A DNA stretch of 64,000 bases, taken from the NCBI RefSeq assembly GCF_004295585.1, contig NZ_AP019400.1, positions 2,702,001 to 2,766,000 of the forward strand, given 5' to 3'. A program made the position numbers and the translations under genes. This document shows positions 34,269 through 43,038 of this stretch, one piece after another. A model generated the notes under the pieces. The model did no database searches and had not been told where the DNA came from. It saw only the letters and a list, made by a program, of their open reading frames with translations. Each line of letters opens with the position of its first letter. Within the stretch, counting starts at the first letter, position 1. The DNA comes from Cohnella abietis. GTDB lineage: Bacteria; Bacillota; Bacilli; Paenibacillales; Paenibacillaceae.

Positions 34269-34889
34269 ATGACAAACGTTTACGATAAAACAACGACAGG
34301 GCTTCTATTAGTTGATCCCTATAACGATTTTTTGTCAGAGGAGGGCAAACTTTATCCTCGAACGAAAGAAGTATCGGAATCCGTAGACATGATCAAACAT
34401 TTAAGAGAGACCGTTGAAGGTGCTCGTAAAGCCGGCATTCGTGTTTTTTATGTGCCTCATCACAGATCTGAGCCGAATGATTTCGACTCTTGGCTGCATC
34501 CGACGCCTTATCAACTGAAAGCAAAACAAGGTCAGGTGTTTGCTAAAAATTCATGGGGAGGGGAATTCCATCCCGATTTCCAGCCTCAACAAGACGATGT
34601 GATTATTAAAGAGCATTGGGGGAGCAGTGGATTCGCGAACACGGATTTGGATCATCAGCTTAAGATGCATGGCGTACAAAAAATTATCGTTGTCGGCATG
34701 TTAGCCAATACATGCATAGAAGCGACCGCAAGATTCGGCATGGAGCTTGGCTACCATGTTACGCTTGTCAAAGATGCGACATCAGCTTTTACAAAAGAGG
34801 CGCTGCATGCGGCACACGAAATTAACGGCCCTACATTTGCACATGCCATACTCACAACAGAAGAACTTCTTGCCAAACTAAAAGCATAA
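34269..34889 (+). CDS. Isochorismatase family cysteine hydrolase, copy B
   Basis: 206 aa, with triad D16, K114 and C149 at the same positions as copy A (30801), and long identical stretches such as YVPHHRSEPNDFD and SSGFANTDLDHQLKMHG. The two copies are mirror-placed on opposite strands about the ohr-tetR-akr block. AAGGAG lies 9 nt upstream of the ATG. Substrate unknown. Confidence 0.87.
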   Translation: MTNVYDKTTTGLLLVDPYNDFLSEEGKLYPRTKEVSESVDMIKHLRETVEGARKAGIRVFYVPHHRSEPNDFDSWLHPTPYQLKAKQGQVFAKNSWGGEFHPDFQPQQDDVIIKEHWGSSGFANTDLDHQLKMHGVQKIIVVGMLANTCIEATARFGMELGYHVTLVKDATSAFTKEALHAAHEINGPTFAHAILTTEELLAKLKA

Positions 34890-34982
34890 ATTTATTGCTG
34901 GCTTTTACGAGAATTAAGTAAAGAAGTATACAAACGATAATCAACAACTCAAAATGCAGCTATAGATAGGACGGGTCTCGAC

Positions 34983-36329
34983 ATGAACGACAAGGTTGTA
35001 ATGCCGGTATGGACCTTCGGGCTGTTCATCGTCCTAATGAACACGACGATGTTTAATGTCTCTATTCCGAGCATTATTGGAGATATTGGTATTTCGGCGT
35101 CTCTCGGTTCATGGATTATTTCAAGTTACTCAATTGGCTATGCCTTATCGACCATGATTTACAGTAGGCTCTCCGACGTACTGTCGATCCGAAGACTGTT
35201 ATCGGTTGGACTAGTGATATTGGGTCTCGCATCTGTCTTCGGCGTTTTTGTGGAAAATTTTCAAGCTCTACTGGCTGCTCGAATTGCGCAGTCTGCCGGC
35301 GCAGGTGTGACTGCCGGACTCGGTCTAGTTATCGCCAGCCGGTATATTCCTTATGAAAGACGAGGCCGAGCGATCTCTATGATCTCGGCAGGATCAGCGA
35401 CGGCATTCGGTCTAGGGCCTATTGTCGGAGGGCTGATCACCGAATATATCGGCTGGAAGGGGTTATTCGGCGTCACGAGCCTTGTGCTTGTGCTTCTTCC
35501 AGTTTTACTGAGGCTGCTCCCCAAAGAGCAACCAAAGCCATTCCGGTTTGATATGCTGGGCGCTGTCCTGACCGTTGCCAACGCTGTGTCGATTCTGACT
35601 GCCGTCACGCAGCGATCATTCTTTTGGCTAGCAGTTGGAATCATATCGATCGCTGTCCATACATGGGCTCTAAAACGAAGTAATGAATCTTTCATCAACC
35701 CGAAACTCTTCGCGGAACCGATGTATCGAAAACTGCTATTTGTCGGCTTCAGCATCCTGGTGCTGAATCTCGGAAATTTGTTTATCATGCCGTTGGTACT
35801 TGCTAATCTATTCAGGGATTCGCCGCTGATCATCGGTCTTACGATTGCGCCTGGCGCAATTTTATCAGCCTTTCTAGCGCGCTTTGTCGGGCGCTGGATT
35901 GATCGGTACGGAAATATGCGCGTCCTAATATTAGGACATGTCATTTTAGCCTTGGTTTTGTTTGTATTTTGGAAGATTATCGGCACATCGCCGGTCGTCA
36001 TCTTGGTTGGGTACTTATTCTTCTCTCCTGCAGCTTCTGCATCGTTATCATCATTAAATAATGAAACATCTCGCATCTTGCCATCCAACTTGATTGGTTC
36101 CGGCATGGGTTTTATGCAACTCATTCAGTTTTTCGGCGGTTCGTTTTCCGTTGCGGTTTGCGGCATACTGCTTGACAATCAAAAGAAGTATTCACTTGCT
36201 CATGCATATGAGTATGTGTACGCCGCCTTGATAGCAGTAAGTATTTGTTCTTTATTCGTACTATTTCGGTATTTTCTATCAAATCGGCAAGTTACTTCCT
36301 TACCTGACAATGAGGCAAGAAGTACCTAA
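34983..36329 (+). CDS. MFS transporter, drug-efflux type
   Basis: A 448-aa membrane protein with at least 12 hydrophobic helices. Near the N-terminus it has the family motif IYSRLSDVLSIRRLL (motif A) and helix-5-like ARIAQSAGAGVTAGLGLVIA (motif C region), typical of drug:H+ antiporters. It probably exports a toxic small molecule handled by the surrounding enzymes. Its end overlaps the upstream part of the next frame, and the two are likely co-transcribed. The ribosome site is weak (GGACGGG). Confidence 0.82.
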   Translation: MNDKVVMPVWTFGLFIVLMNTTMFNVSIPSIIGDIGISASLGSWIISSYSIGYALSTMIYSRLSDVLSIRRLLSVGLVILGLASVFGVFVENFQALLAARIAQSAGAGVTAGLGLVIASRYIPYERRGRAISMISAGSATAFGLGPIVGGLITEYIGWKGLFGVTSLVLVLLPVLLRLLPKEQPKPFRFDMLGAVLTVANAVSILTAVTQRSFFWLAVGIISIAVHTWALKRSNESFINPKLFAEPMYRKLLFVGFSILVLNLGNLFIMPLVLANLFRDSPLIIGLTIAPGAILSAFLARFVGRWIDRYGNMRVLILGHVILALVLFVFWKIIGTSPVVILVGYLFFSPAASASLSSLNNETSRILPSNLIGSGMGFMQLIQFFGGSFSVAVCGILLDNQKKYSLAHAYEYVYAALIAVSICSLFVLFRYFLSNRQVTSLPDNEARST

Positions 36330-36354
36330 AACAATAAAAAATGGAGAAGTGACT

Positions 36355-37176
36355 ATGCACACATACAACCAATTTACAATCAATCGAAAAACACCTGCTT
36401 TTTGGCGAATTACTTTTCATAATCCGCCTATAAATCTCCTTGATCCGGATACAATCTTCGAGTTGTTAACACTTATGGATCAAATCGAGACAGATCCTGA
36501 TTTGAAGGTCGTTGTTTTTGATAGCGCCGATCCTGAATATTTCATTGCCCACTACGATATGGCGCGAGCTGGTGAAAAACAACCAACACCAAAGGAAATC
36601 GAGTTTCCGGCCTGGATTGATTTCGTCTCGAGACTATACAGAACCTCGGTTATTACCATTGCTGAAATTCGAGGGCGTGCACGGGGAGTCGGTAGTGAGT
36701 TTGTGTTGGCCTGCGATATGCGATTCGCAAGCAAGGAGAAGGCAATCTTTGGACAGCCTGAGGTCGGTATCGGCGTCGTACCTGGGGGAGGTGCCAACGA
36801 GGCTTTGGCTCGTTTGGTGGGTCGTGCTCGGGCACTTGAAATTGTTCTTAACGCCGATGATTTCGATGCGGAGACAGCAGAACGTTATGGATGGATTAAC
36901 AGAGCTGTTCCTGATGCAGAATTAAACGTTTTTGTGGAAAATTTCGCTCGCAGAATATCGTCATTTGATAAACTTGCGCTACATGATGCGAAGAAGCTTC
37001 TTAATCGGACCGGAGTTCCTGAAGCCGAGGAAATACTGGAATCTCGAACAGTCTTTATCACGGGAGCGATGTCAGCAAACACGCAGAAAAAAGTGTCGAC
37101 TGCCTTTGCACGCGGTCTTGGCAAACCAGGTGATTTCGAGCTTCACTTAGGTCAGCATGTTGGAAATTTGGAATAA
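36355..37176 (+). CDS. Enoyl-CoA hydratase/isomerase-like protein
   Basis: A 273-aa crotonase-fold protein: HNPPINLLD at the N-terminus, oxyanion region IRGRARGVGSEFVLACDMRFAS, and catalytic-site strand FGQPEVGIGVVPGGGANEAL, which holds the glutamate usual for hydratases. The first oxyanion loop reads FIAHYDMARA instead of the common SAGADL, so the substrate may differ. ATG 36355 is chosen because GGAGAAGTG precedes it; an earlier in-frame ATG (36310) lies inside the MFS gene. Confidence 0.82.
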   Translation: MHTYNQFTINRKTPAFWRITFHNPPINLLDPDTIFELLTLMDQIETDPDLKVVVFDSADPEYFIAHYDMARAGEKQPTPKEIEFPAWIDFVSRLYRTSVITIAEIRGRARGVGSEFVLACDMRFASKEKAIFGQPEVGIGVVPGGGANEALARLVGRARALEIVLNADDFDAETAERYGWINRAVPDAELNVFVENFARRISSFDKLALHDAKKLLNRTGVPEAEEILESRTVFITGAMSANTQKKVSTAFARGLGKPGDFELHLGQHVGNLE

Positions 37177-37345
37177 TAGTCAATATAACTGTACAAGATC
37201 AAAATCTAGAAATAGCGAAGCAAGGCTTTCGTCTTCTTTTCCTAATGATGCTCCAAGCATAGCAACTGTCTAAGGTCTTGAATAAAACCTGCATAGGCAA
37301 CCTCATAATAACGTAGACCTGAAAGTAAAATAAGGAGGTTTTCAA

Positions 37346-37882
37346 TTGTCAGGGATACGCCAAGACCTTACGCTAACTCAATCAGTCTGTAGCCATGTTA
37401 TCGACGTCCCTGTTGAGAAAGTCAATATTGGGAAATGGATATTTTCGCTTTCCGATGCTGAATATCAACAATGCTGTTCCCCAGACCATATTGCGGTAGG
37501 CGCTACCACGACGGAAGACGGTCGTCCAATGTCCATCAACGTAGAGACAATCGGCACCAGTCTCGCAGTACAGCATTATGTTGGAGAGGTCGTCAATGAA
37601 GATTTTTGCCGGATGGTCTCTACATCCGATATCTTCCTTACAAACGGAAGAACGCAAATGCAAGTCATATGGGAGCTTAGTGTAAAGCCCGTCAATGACA
37701 ATCAGACAGAATTTACGAATTCTGTAAGATCACATCCTACCGAGGATTTTTTAAGAATCATCGAGAGTCAGGGACTCACGTTCGAACAGGTCGCGAAGGA
37801 CCGACAAAAAATCGTAGAGGATCACAACGGACGCGAAACGCCGCTTTTTGCGGAAAGCATCGCACGAGCTGCGCGTGGATGA
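37346..37882 (+). CDS. Unrecognised protein, paralogue B (178 aa)
   Basis: Paralogue of the gene at 30166, sharing about the whole length including CSHVIDVPVEKVNIGKWIFS, CCSPDHIAVGAT and ESIARAARG. The family is unrecognised; an SRPBCC-like ligand-binding fold is possible. The start is TTG, decided by AAGGAGG 8 nt upstream. It stands 169 bp after the enoyl-CoA hydratase gene, and that gap holds no gene. Confidence 0.7.
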   Translation: MSGIRQDLTLTQSVCSHVIDVPVEKVNIGKWIFSLSDAEYQQCCSPDHIAVGATTTEDGRPMSINVETIGTSLAVQHYVGEVVNEDFCRMVSTSDIFLTNGRTQMQVIWELSVKPVNDNQTEFTNSVRSHPTEDFLRIIESQGLTFEQVAKDRQKIVEDHNGRETPLFAESIARAARG

Positions 37883-37931
37883 TTGCATCCAATAGCCCGG
37901 AAAGACCAATAACATTGAACTTGTATTTAGA

Positions 37932-38024
37932 TTAAACCTGGTGATTACGCAAGGAACTCATAATAATGAAGAGAACAGCCATGTAGAACCAAATTCGCCA
38001 GTTCTTCAATGGTCTTTTCAACAT
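37932..38024 (-). CDS. Possible small membrane peptide (30 aa)
   Basis: ATG 38024 has AGGGGGT 5 nt upstream. The product is MLKRPLKNWRIWFYMAVLFI then IMSSLRNHQV: a basic N-terminus and one membrane helix, as in many tiny Bacillales membrane peptides. No family was assigned. Confidence 0.4.
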   Translation of the reverse strand: MLKRPLKNWRIWFYMAVLFIIMSSLRNHQV

Positions 38025-38126
38025 GTGTACCCCCTAGAGTAGGTATTGGAAAAATCCATGCTTATTACGGTGACATCTAGGGGGTGCATTTGAAGGGAAG
38101 GGAAACGCTATTGAATGTGCCGGCGG

Positions 38127-38345
38127 CTAACGAATCGTATAGTTCTTATTATCGATAAAATGACTACTTATTTTTTCTAACGAATCTCAGTGGCTTTATT
38201 GAGTCATATATAGGGGGAAGGGAGCTGCTTTTCTGGAAGTAAGGTGTCTAGAGTTCGATAAAAAACCATCACATTTTGTGCGATTAAGAGTTAATGGGTT
38301 CGTTAGCTCTATTTTCGTTAGCTCTATCTTCCTTAGCACTAGTTC
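38127..38345. repeat. Dispersed CTAACGAA-type intergenic repeats
   Basis: CTAACGAATCGTATAGTTCT (38127) and CTAACGAATCTCAGTGGCTT (38177) are 50 bp apart. The reversed form AAGAGTTAATGGGTTCGTTAG follows at about 38286, then partial CGTTAGCTCTAT repeats. A further reversed copy is at 59597. The rest of the 959-bp gap between 37883 and 38841 contains only the tiny peptide frame and the two operators listed separately. Confidence 0.6.
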
Positions 38346-38522
38346 GAAAGCGGTATCTCTAGGTCCTTCGATAGTTTATTTGGTCGGAATATAGTGACTA
38401 TTACCCACTACGGAATAGAATTAATTTTTGTTAATAAACACAAATCAAAATTGCTATTGTAAAAAGAGCTGGTTGAGACTATACTTTACACATGTTACTG
38501 AAAGCGATAACAAAACAGTTTT

Positions 38523-38538
38523 ATGGTATCGATTCCAT
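38523..38538. promoter_or_regulatory. LacI-type operator 1
   Basis: ATGGTATCGATTCCAT, a palindrome with one mismatched pair. It is the exact reverse complement of the site at 38643. It fits the CcpA/LacI consensus (WTGNAANCGNWNNCW) read on the minus strand. It lies 304 bp before the sugar-binding protein gene, whose operon encodes a LacI regulator. Confidence 0.65.
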
Positions 38539-38642
38539 ATTCACATGGATTGAGTATTTGAGGAAGACCCCGCGTCATTAAATCGGATACTGCAATCAAG
38601 TTATTACGAGCTAAGAGAAAACAACCAAAAACATGTGTAAAT

Positions 38643-38658
38643 ATGGAATCGATACCAT
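38643..38658. promoter_or_regulatory. LacI-type operator 2
   Basis: ATGGAATCGATACCAT, the mirror copy of operator 1, 120 bp away, so one LacI tetramer or two dimers could bind both. It also matches the catabolite-response (cre) consensus, so CcpA control is possible as well as control by the local LacI protein. Confidence 0.65.
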
Positions 38659-38841
38659 ATGGTTGTTGTCACTAGAGAAACTTAAAAATGATCTACTCTT
38701 AATCTTTTGCGAAGGTGGTGGTAAACGTCAATAAAAAGTGATGTCTTTAAGCGAATGACTCACTGAAAATGGGAAGCATTAATGTATCGAGTTTGGCAAA
38801 GTACTGTGCTCTAAACATTTTTCATCGGGGGGAACAACATC

Positions 38842-40128
38842 ATGAAGATTAAATCCTTGACTATTGCGTTGCTAGCTATTTTAGTAATCCTTGCCCTAAC
38901 GGGATGTGGCCAAAATTCAAACAATGCTAGCTCTAGCGGCAATGGAAATGAAAACGCTACGAATGGGAAAGTTAAATTAAAGATGTGGTACTGGAATGGT
39001 GCGATCTCTGATTCAACGATCGAGGCTGCTAAGGCGAAGTTTCCGAATATCGACCTTCAAGCGGAAAAGCTTCCATCCGGTGGTGATTTCTTAACGAAAC
39101 TAAAAACAACAATTACGGGCGGCGGCAGTGGTCCTGATATTGTCACGATGGATAGTTGGATTTCTACGATGTTAAGCTATAACGAAAAATTCGTAAATTT
39201 GTACGATCAAGGGGCACGAGACATTCAATCTCAATACTTGGATTGGAAATGGAAAATGGGTGCAACTTCTGACGACAAATATTTAATCGCGTTGCCAATA
39301 GACGTTGCTCCAGTTGTACTTTACTATCGAAGCGATCTGTTTAAGAAAGCCGGTGTGGCAAGCACGCCTGAAGAATTCAAGACTCAAGTGAAAACGTGGG
39401 ATGACTACTTTAATCTTCTCAAGAAAGTTAAAGACGAGACGGGATCGCAATCGGGGACAGTCGTTGATATTTTCAGAAGCCTTCTCGGACAAATCGATCA
39501 ATCTTTCTTCGATCTAGACGGAAAATATATCGGTGATCAAGCGCATATCAAGAGTGCTTGGGATTCGTCGGTTAAAGCTTATCAAGCTGGTTTGACGTTT
39601 CCTTTCTCAAGCGACTCCGAGAAAAACGCAGCAATGAACAACGGTAAAATCTCTTCCTTCTCGGGAGCATCATGGGCAGTCGGAGACGTAATCGCGGCAG
39701 CACCGGATACGAAAGGGAAGTGGAATATCGCTTACCCACCGGGCGGTGTGGGCAATCAAGGCGGTTCGTTCATGGGTATCTTGAAATCATCGAAATACCC
39801 GAAAGAAGCATATGAGGTCATTAAATTCCTCGTAAGCCCCGAAAATTTAATTGCTGGCTATAAGGATTTTGGCAACTATCCTTCAACTCCAGAAATTTAC
39901 ACAAAGCCGGAAATGGTAAATGAAAATGCGTTCTTTGGGAATCAAGATCTGAGCACCGTATTCGCCGATGCAGCCAAGGATGTTAAAGTAGCTCATACGG
40001 ATACGAGGGACGACATGGTATTCAACGAAATTACGAAAGCACTCGGCTCAGTAGACGCACAGAAAAAAGATTCGGAAAAAGCTTGGAAAGATGCTCAAGA
40101 ACAAATTAAACGTCAGCTTTCGCGCTAA
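38842..40128 (+). CDS. ABC transporter sugar-binding lipoprotein
   Basis: A 428-aa extracellular solute-binding protein (family 1). The lipobox LALTGC places the lipidated cysteine at 22, followed by an Asn/Gly/Ser linker and a type II binding domain (LKMWYWNGA, GGSGPDIVTMDSW). It catches an oligosaccharide for the two permeases that follow. GGGGGG lies before the ATG. Two LacI-type operators lie upstream. It is the first gene of the glycan operon. Confidence 0.9.
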   Translation: MKIKSLTIALLAILVILALTGCGQNSNNASSSGNGNENATNGKVKLKMWYWNGAISDSTIEAAKAKFPNIDLQAEKLPSGGDFLTKLKTTITGGGSGPDIVTMDSWISTMLSYNEKFVNLYDQGARDIQSQYLDWKWKMGATSDDKYLIALPIDVAPVVLYYRSDLFKKAGVASTPEEFKTQVKTWDDYFNLLKKVKDETGSQSGTVVDIFRSLLGQIDQSFFDLDGKYIGDQAHIKSAWDSSVKAYQAGLTFPFSSDSEKNAAMNNGKISSFSGASWAVGDVIAAAPDTKGKWNIAYPPGGVGNQGGSFMGILKSSKYPKEAYEVIKFLVSPENLIAGYKDFGNYPSTPEIYTKPEMVNENAFFGNQDLSTVFADAAKDVKVAHTDTRDDMVFNEITKALGSVDAQKKDSEKAWKDAQEQIKRQLSR

Positions 40129-40216
40129 TCGGTAATTGCGCAATAAGGGAATAAAATAGAGGATGCGGCAGGGGCGCCAAGCGTACCCTACCGCATCGGA
40201 TTATCGGAGGACTAAT

Positions 40217-41101
40217 ATGGGAGGCCTTTTAAAAGAAATATACAAGAGCAGAACGCTCTATCTGTTTATTTCTCCATTTTACATCTTGTTCCTAGTCTTT
40301 TCGGTGTTTCCTATTATCTTCTCGATCTATCTTTCCTTTCACAAATGGGACGGAATCGGGAGTATGTCTTCGGTAGGCTTTAACAACTTTAATTATATGT
40401 TTCACGATCCGAATTTCTGGCAAGCTATGATCAATAATATCGCGATTTGGTTGTTGGCTAACGGTCCTATGCTTGTATGCGCTTTGGTTATTGCCTACGT
40501 CATTAATCTGTCGATCGTAAAATTCAAAGGATTTTTCAGAATCGCTTTTTTTCTTCCGAATATAACGGCCATGGTCGCGGTTGTCATTATATTTCAGTCC
40601 ATGTTCGGGAACGAGTACGGACTGATCAACTTCTTCCTTGAGAAGCTAGGGTTGGATAAAATAGCTTGGTTCAATTCCAGCACTGGAGTCCGTGTTGTTA
40701 TTGCGCTTATGATCGCCTGGAGATACTTGGGCTATAATGCCATCATCTATCTCTCAGGATTGCAAAGAATTCCTAAGGATTTGTATGAAGCGGCGAATCT
40801 CGATGGGGCGACGATGTTCCAGACCTTTACAAAGATTACTTTACCGATGCTTCGCTCGATCATATTGTTTTCGGTTATGATGTCGACGATCGGGGGATTC
40901 CAGATTTTTACCGAGCCTCAGGTGCTCGCGGGTAATCAATCTCCGTATCCGGGATCTGAAACGATCGTACTCTACATGTTCCGGGAAGGCTTCGTTTATC
41001 AGAACTATGGATATGCGGCTGCAGTCTCGTGGGTTCTGTTCGTCATTATCGGACTCATATCCGTTTTGAACTGGAAGCTCTTCAATAAGTCTGACGATTG
41101 A
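40217..41101 (+). CDS. ABC sugar permease, MalF-type
   Basis: 294 aa from ATG 40217 (GGAGG 6 nt upstream; an earlier in-frame ATG at 40163 has no site). It has six hydrophobic helices and the EAA-loop LYEAANLDGATMFQTFTKIT that contacts the ATPase. No ATPase gene is present, so the transporter probably uses a shared MsmK-type ATPase encoded elsewhere. Confidence 0.88.
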   Translation: MGGLLKEIYKSRTLYLFISPFYILFLVFSVFPIIFSIYLSFHKWDGIGSMSSVGFNNFNYMFHDPNFWQAMINNIAIWLLANGPMLVCALVIAYVINLSIVKFKGFFRIAFFLPNITAMVAVVIIFQSMFGNEYGLINFFLEKLGLDKIAWFNSSTGVRVVIALMIAWRYLGYNAIIYLSGLQRIPKDLYEAANLDGATMFQTFTKITLPMLRSIILFSVMMSTIGGFQIFTEPQVLAGNQSPYPGSETIVLYMFREGFVYQNYGYAAAVSWVLFVIIGLISVLNWKLFNKSDD

Positions 41102-41118
41102 TGAAAAGGAGCATAAAA

Positions 41119-41934
41119 ATGACAGCAAAAAAGATATTCGTGCATACTTTTTTGTTAATCGGTGTTATATTTTCGATATTCCCGTTTTACTGGCTAGCGG
41201 TTATGGCGACGAATGAAACGAGCGCAATCTTTTCTTTTCCTCCTAAATTGGTGTTTGGGGACTATTTCTTGGTGAATTATCATCACGTCATGGATAACAT
41301 CAATTTTTATCGCGCGCTGTTCAACACCCTTTTCATCGCGATCACTAGCTGTGTACTGCAATTGTTTTTCAATTCATTGACGGGATTTACTTTCTCGAAA
41401 TTCAAATTCCCGGGATCCAAGGTGCTCTTCTATTTAATGATGGCAACGATGATGATCCCGGCCCAAATGCTGCTAGTTCCGCAGTTTATTATTATTAAAG
41501 AGATTGGATGGCTAGGAAGCTATAAAGCTCTGATCGTTCCGGGCATGGCAAGCGCGTTCGGGATTTTCTGGATTAGACAATATGCGTTAGCTATCCATGA
41601 CGATTTGCTCGAAGCCGGTCGCATAGATGGGTGCACCAAGTTCGGATTATATTGGCGGATTGCTTTACCTATTCTTCGGCCAGCGCTTGCTTTTCTTGCC
41701 ATTACGACCTTCATGGGAGTCTGGGAAGATTATCTGTGGCCTTTGATCGTATTGACAGATACTTCAAAATTTACTTTAATGTTAGCGTTGCAACAATTAA
41801 AATCAGTTCATACCGGTGACTATTCCATGGTTATGACCGGAACGCTTTTGGCCACCCTGCCAGTAATCGTTTTCTTCCTAGTTGTAAGCCGTCAATTTAT
41901 TGCGGGAATTATGGAAGGGGCGGTCAAAAGCTAG
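41119..41934 (+). CDS. ABC sugar permease, MalG-type
   Basis: 271 aa from ATG 41119 (AAAGGAG 7 nt upstream; ATG 41101, overlapping the previous stop, is an alternative). Six membrane helices and the EAA motif LLEAGRIDGCTKFGLYWRIA. It forms the membrane channel with the preceding permease. Confidence 0.88.
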   Translation: MTAKKIFVHTFLLIGVIFSIFPFYWLAVMATNETSAIFSFPPKLVFGDYFLVNYHHVMDNINFYRALFNTLFIAITSCVLQLFFNSLTGFTFSKFKFPGSKVLFYLMMATMMIPAQMLLVPQFIIIKEIGWLGSYKALIVPGMASAFGIFWIRQYALAIHDDLLEAGRIDGCTKFGLYWRIALPILRPALAFLAITTFMGVWEDYLWPLIVLTDTSKFTLMLALQQLKSVHTGDYSMVMTGTLLATLPVIVFFLVVSRQFIAGIMEGAVKS

Positions 41935-41981
41935 AAAAAAACTAAAAAAACAGTTTCAGCAATTATGAAAGCAGGGTGACG

Positions 41982-43013
41982 ATGATGGCGCCGAAGATTA
42001 AGGATGTCGCCAAGTACGCGGGTGTTTCCGTTACGACGGTTTCGAGAGTACTAAACGGAGAGAAGTACGTCAAGGACGATTTGAAAGCTAGGGTTCAAAA
42101 GGCGATAGACGATCTTGGTTACTCGCCAAGTCATATTGCTAGAAGTCTCGTCCGTAGGAAAACGAATCTTATTGGGGTGATTGTCCCTGATGTTACTTCG
42201 AGCTTCTATTCCACGATCCTTAGCACGATCGAGAAAACCGCGAGCCTGAACGACTATAATCTTTTGGTATGCAACATCATCGAAGATACAGATAAAGAGC
42301 TTAAATACTTGCAAGTGTTCAAAGAGATGCGTGTCGATGGCATTATTATCATGCATGAGAAAATAAACGAAGAAATACGCGAAATGATAATGAAGCTGGG
42401 GATACCTATCATCTTCTCAAGCGTAAAACCAAAGGATCAGCCTTTCATTTCCGTAATCATCGACGATTATTCGGCAGCATATGATGCAACGAGACACTTA
42501 ATCGATCTCGGACATTCGCGCATCGGTTTTATCGGGGGCGACATGAACGACGTGACATCGGGTCAGAACCGCTATTTCGGTTTTGTTCACGCCTTGTCCG
42601 ATTTCGGAATCGAACAAGTAGAAGCTCACATTAAGTTTGGCGATTACAAAACGCGTAGCGGTTACGACATGATGAAGGAAATTTTAGCTTGCCGAACCCG
42701 CCCGACGGCGGTATTCGCAGTAAGTGACGATATGGCTGTCGGAGCCATGAACTGCATTAGTGATTATGGATTATCGGTTCCGGGTGATATATCCGTTATC
42801 GGGTTCGATGGTAGCCAATTAACGGAGCAGGTTCGTCCGCGATTGTCATCCATGGAGCAGCCTATCTTAGAGATGGGGAAAATAACCGTGCTTAAGCTTC
42901 TCGATTTGATTTCAGGCAACAATGCGACCCTTAAAGATGACGTCATTCTAAAGCACATGTTAGTCATACGTGACAGCTGCAAGAAATACGTCAACAGAGA
43001 GGATCAAACATAA
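41982..43013 (+). CDS. LacI family repressor of the glycan operon
   Basis: A 343-aa protein with N-terminal helix-turn-helix (IKDVAKYAGVSVTTVSRVLN) and hinge, then a periplasmic-binding-protein-like sensor (IGVIVPDVTSSFYSTI, FIGGDMNDVTSG, VSDDMAVGAMN). It lies within the operon after the permeases, so it is probably autoregulated through the paired operators at 38523 and 38643. The inducer would be a mannose-containing sugar or its breakdown product. GCAGGG precedes two consecutive ATGs (41982, 41985). Confidence 0.88.
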   Translation: MMAPKIKDVAKYAGVSVTTVSRVLNGEKYVKDDLKARVQKAIDDLGYSPSHIARSLVRRKTNLIGVIVPDVTSSFYSTILSTIEKTASLNDYNLLVCNIIEDTDKELKYLQVFKEMRVDGIIIMHEKINEEIREMIMKLGIPIIFSSVKPKDQPFISVIIDDYSAAYDATRHLIDLGHSRIGFIGGDMNDVTSGQNRYFGFVHALSDFGIEQVEAHIKFGDYKTRSGYDMMKEILACRTRPTAVFAVSDDMAVGAMNCISDYGLSVPGDISVIGFDGSQLTEQVRPRLSSMEQPILEMGKITVLKLLDLISGNNATLKDDVILKHMLVIRDSCKKYVNREDQT

Positions 43014-43038
43014 TAGGTATCGGAAGAAGGAGAACGAA

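Noticed and set aside
35351..36124. 257-codon minus-strand frame
   Set aside because: Lies fully inside the MFS transporter gene and has no domain; it is a shadow of the coding strand.
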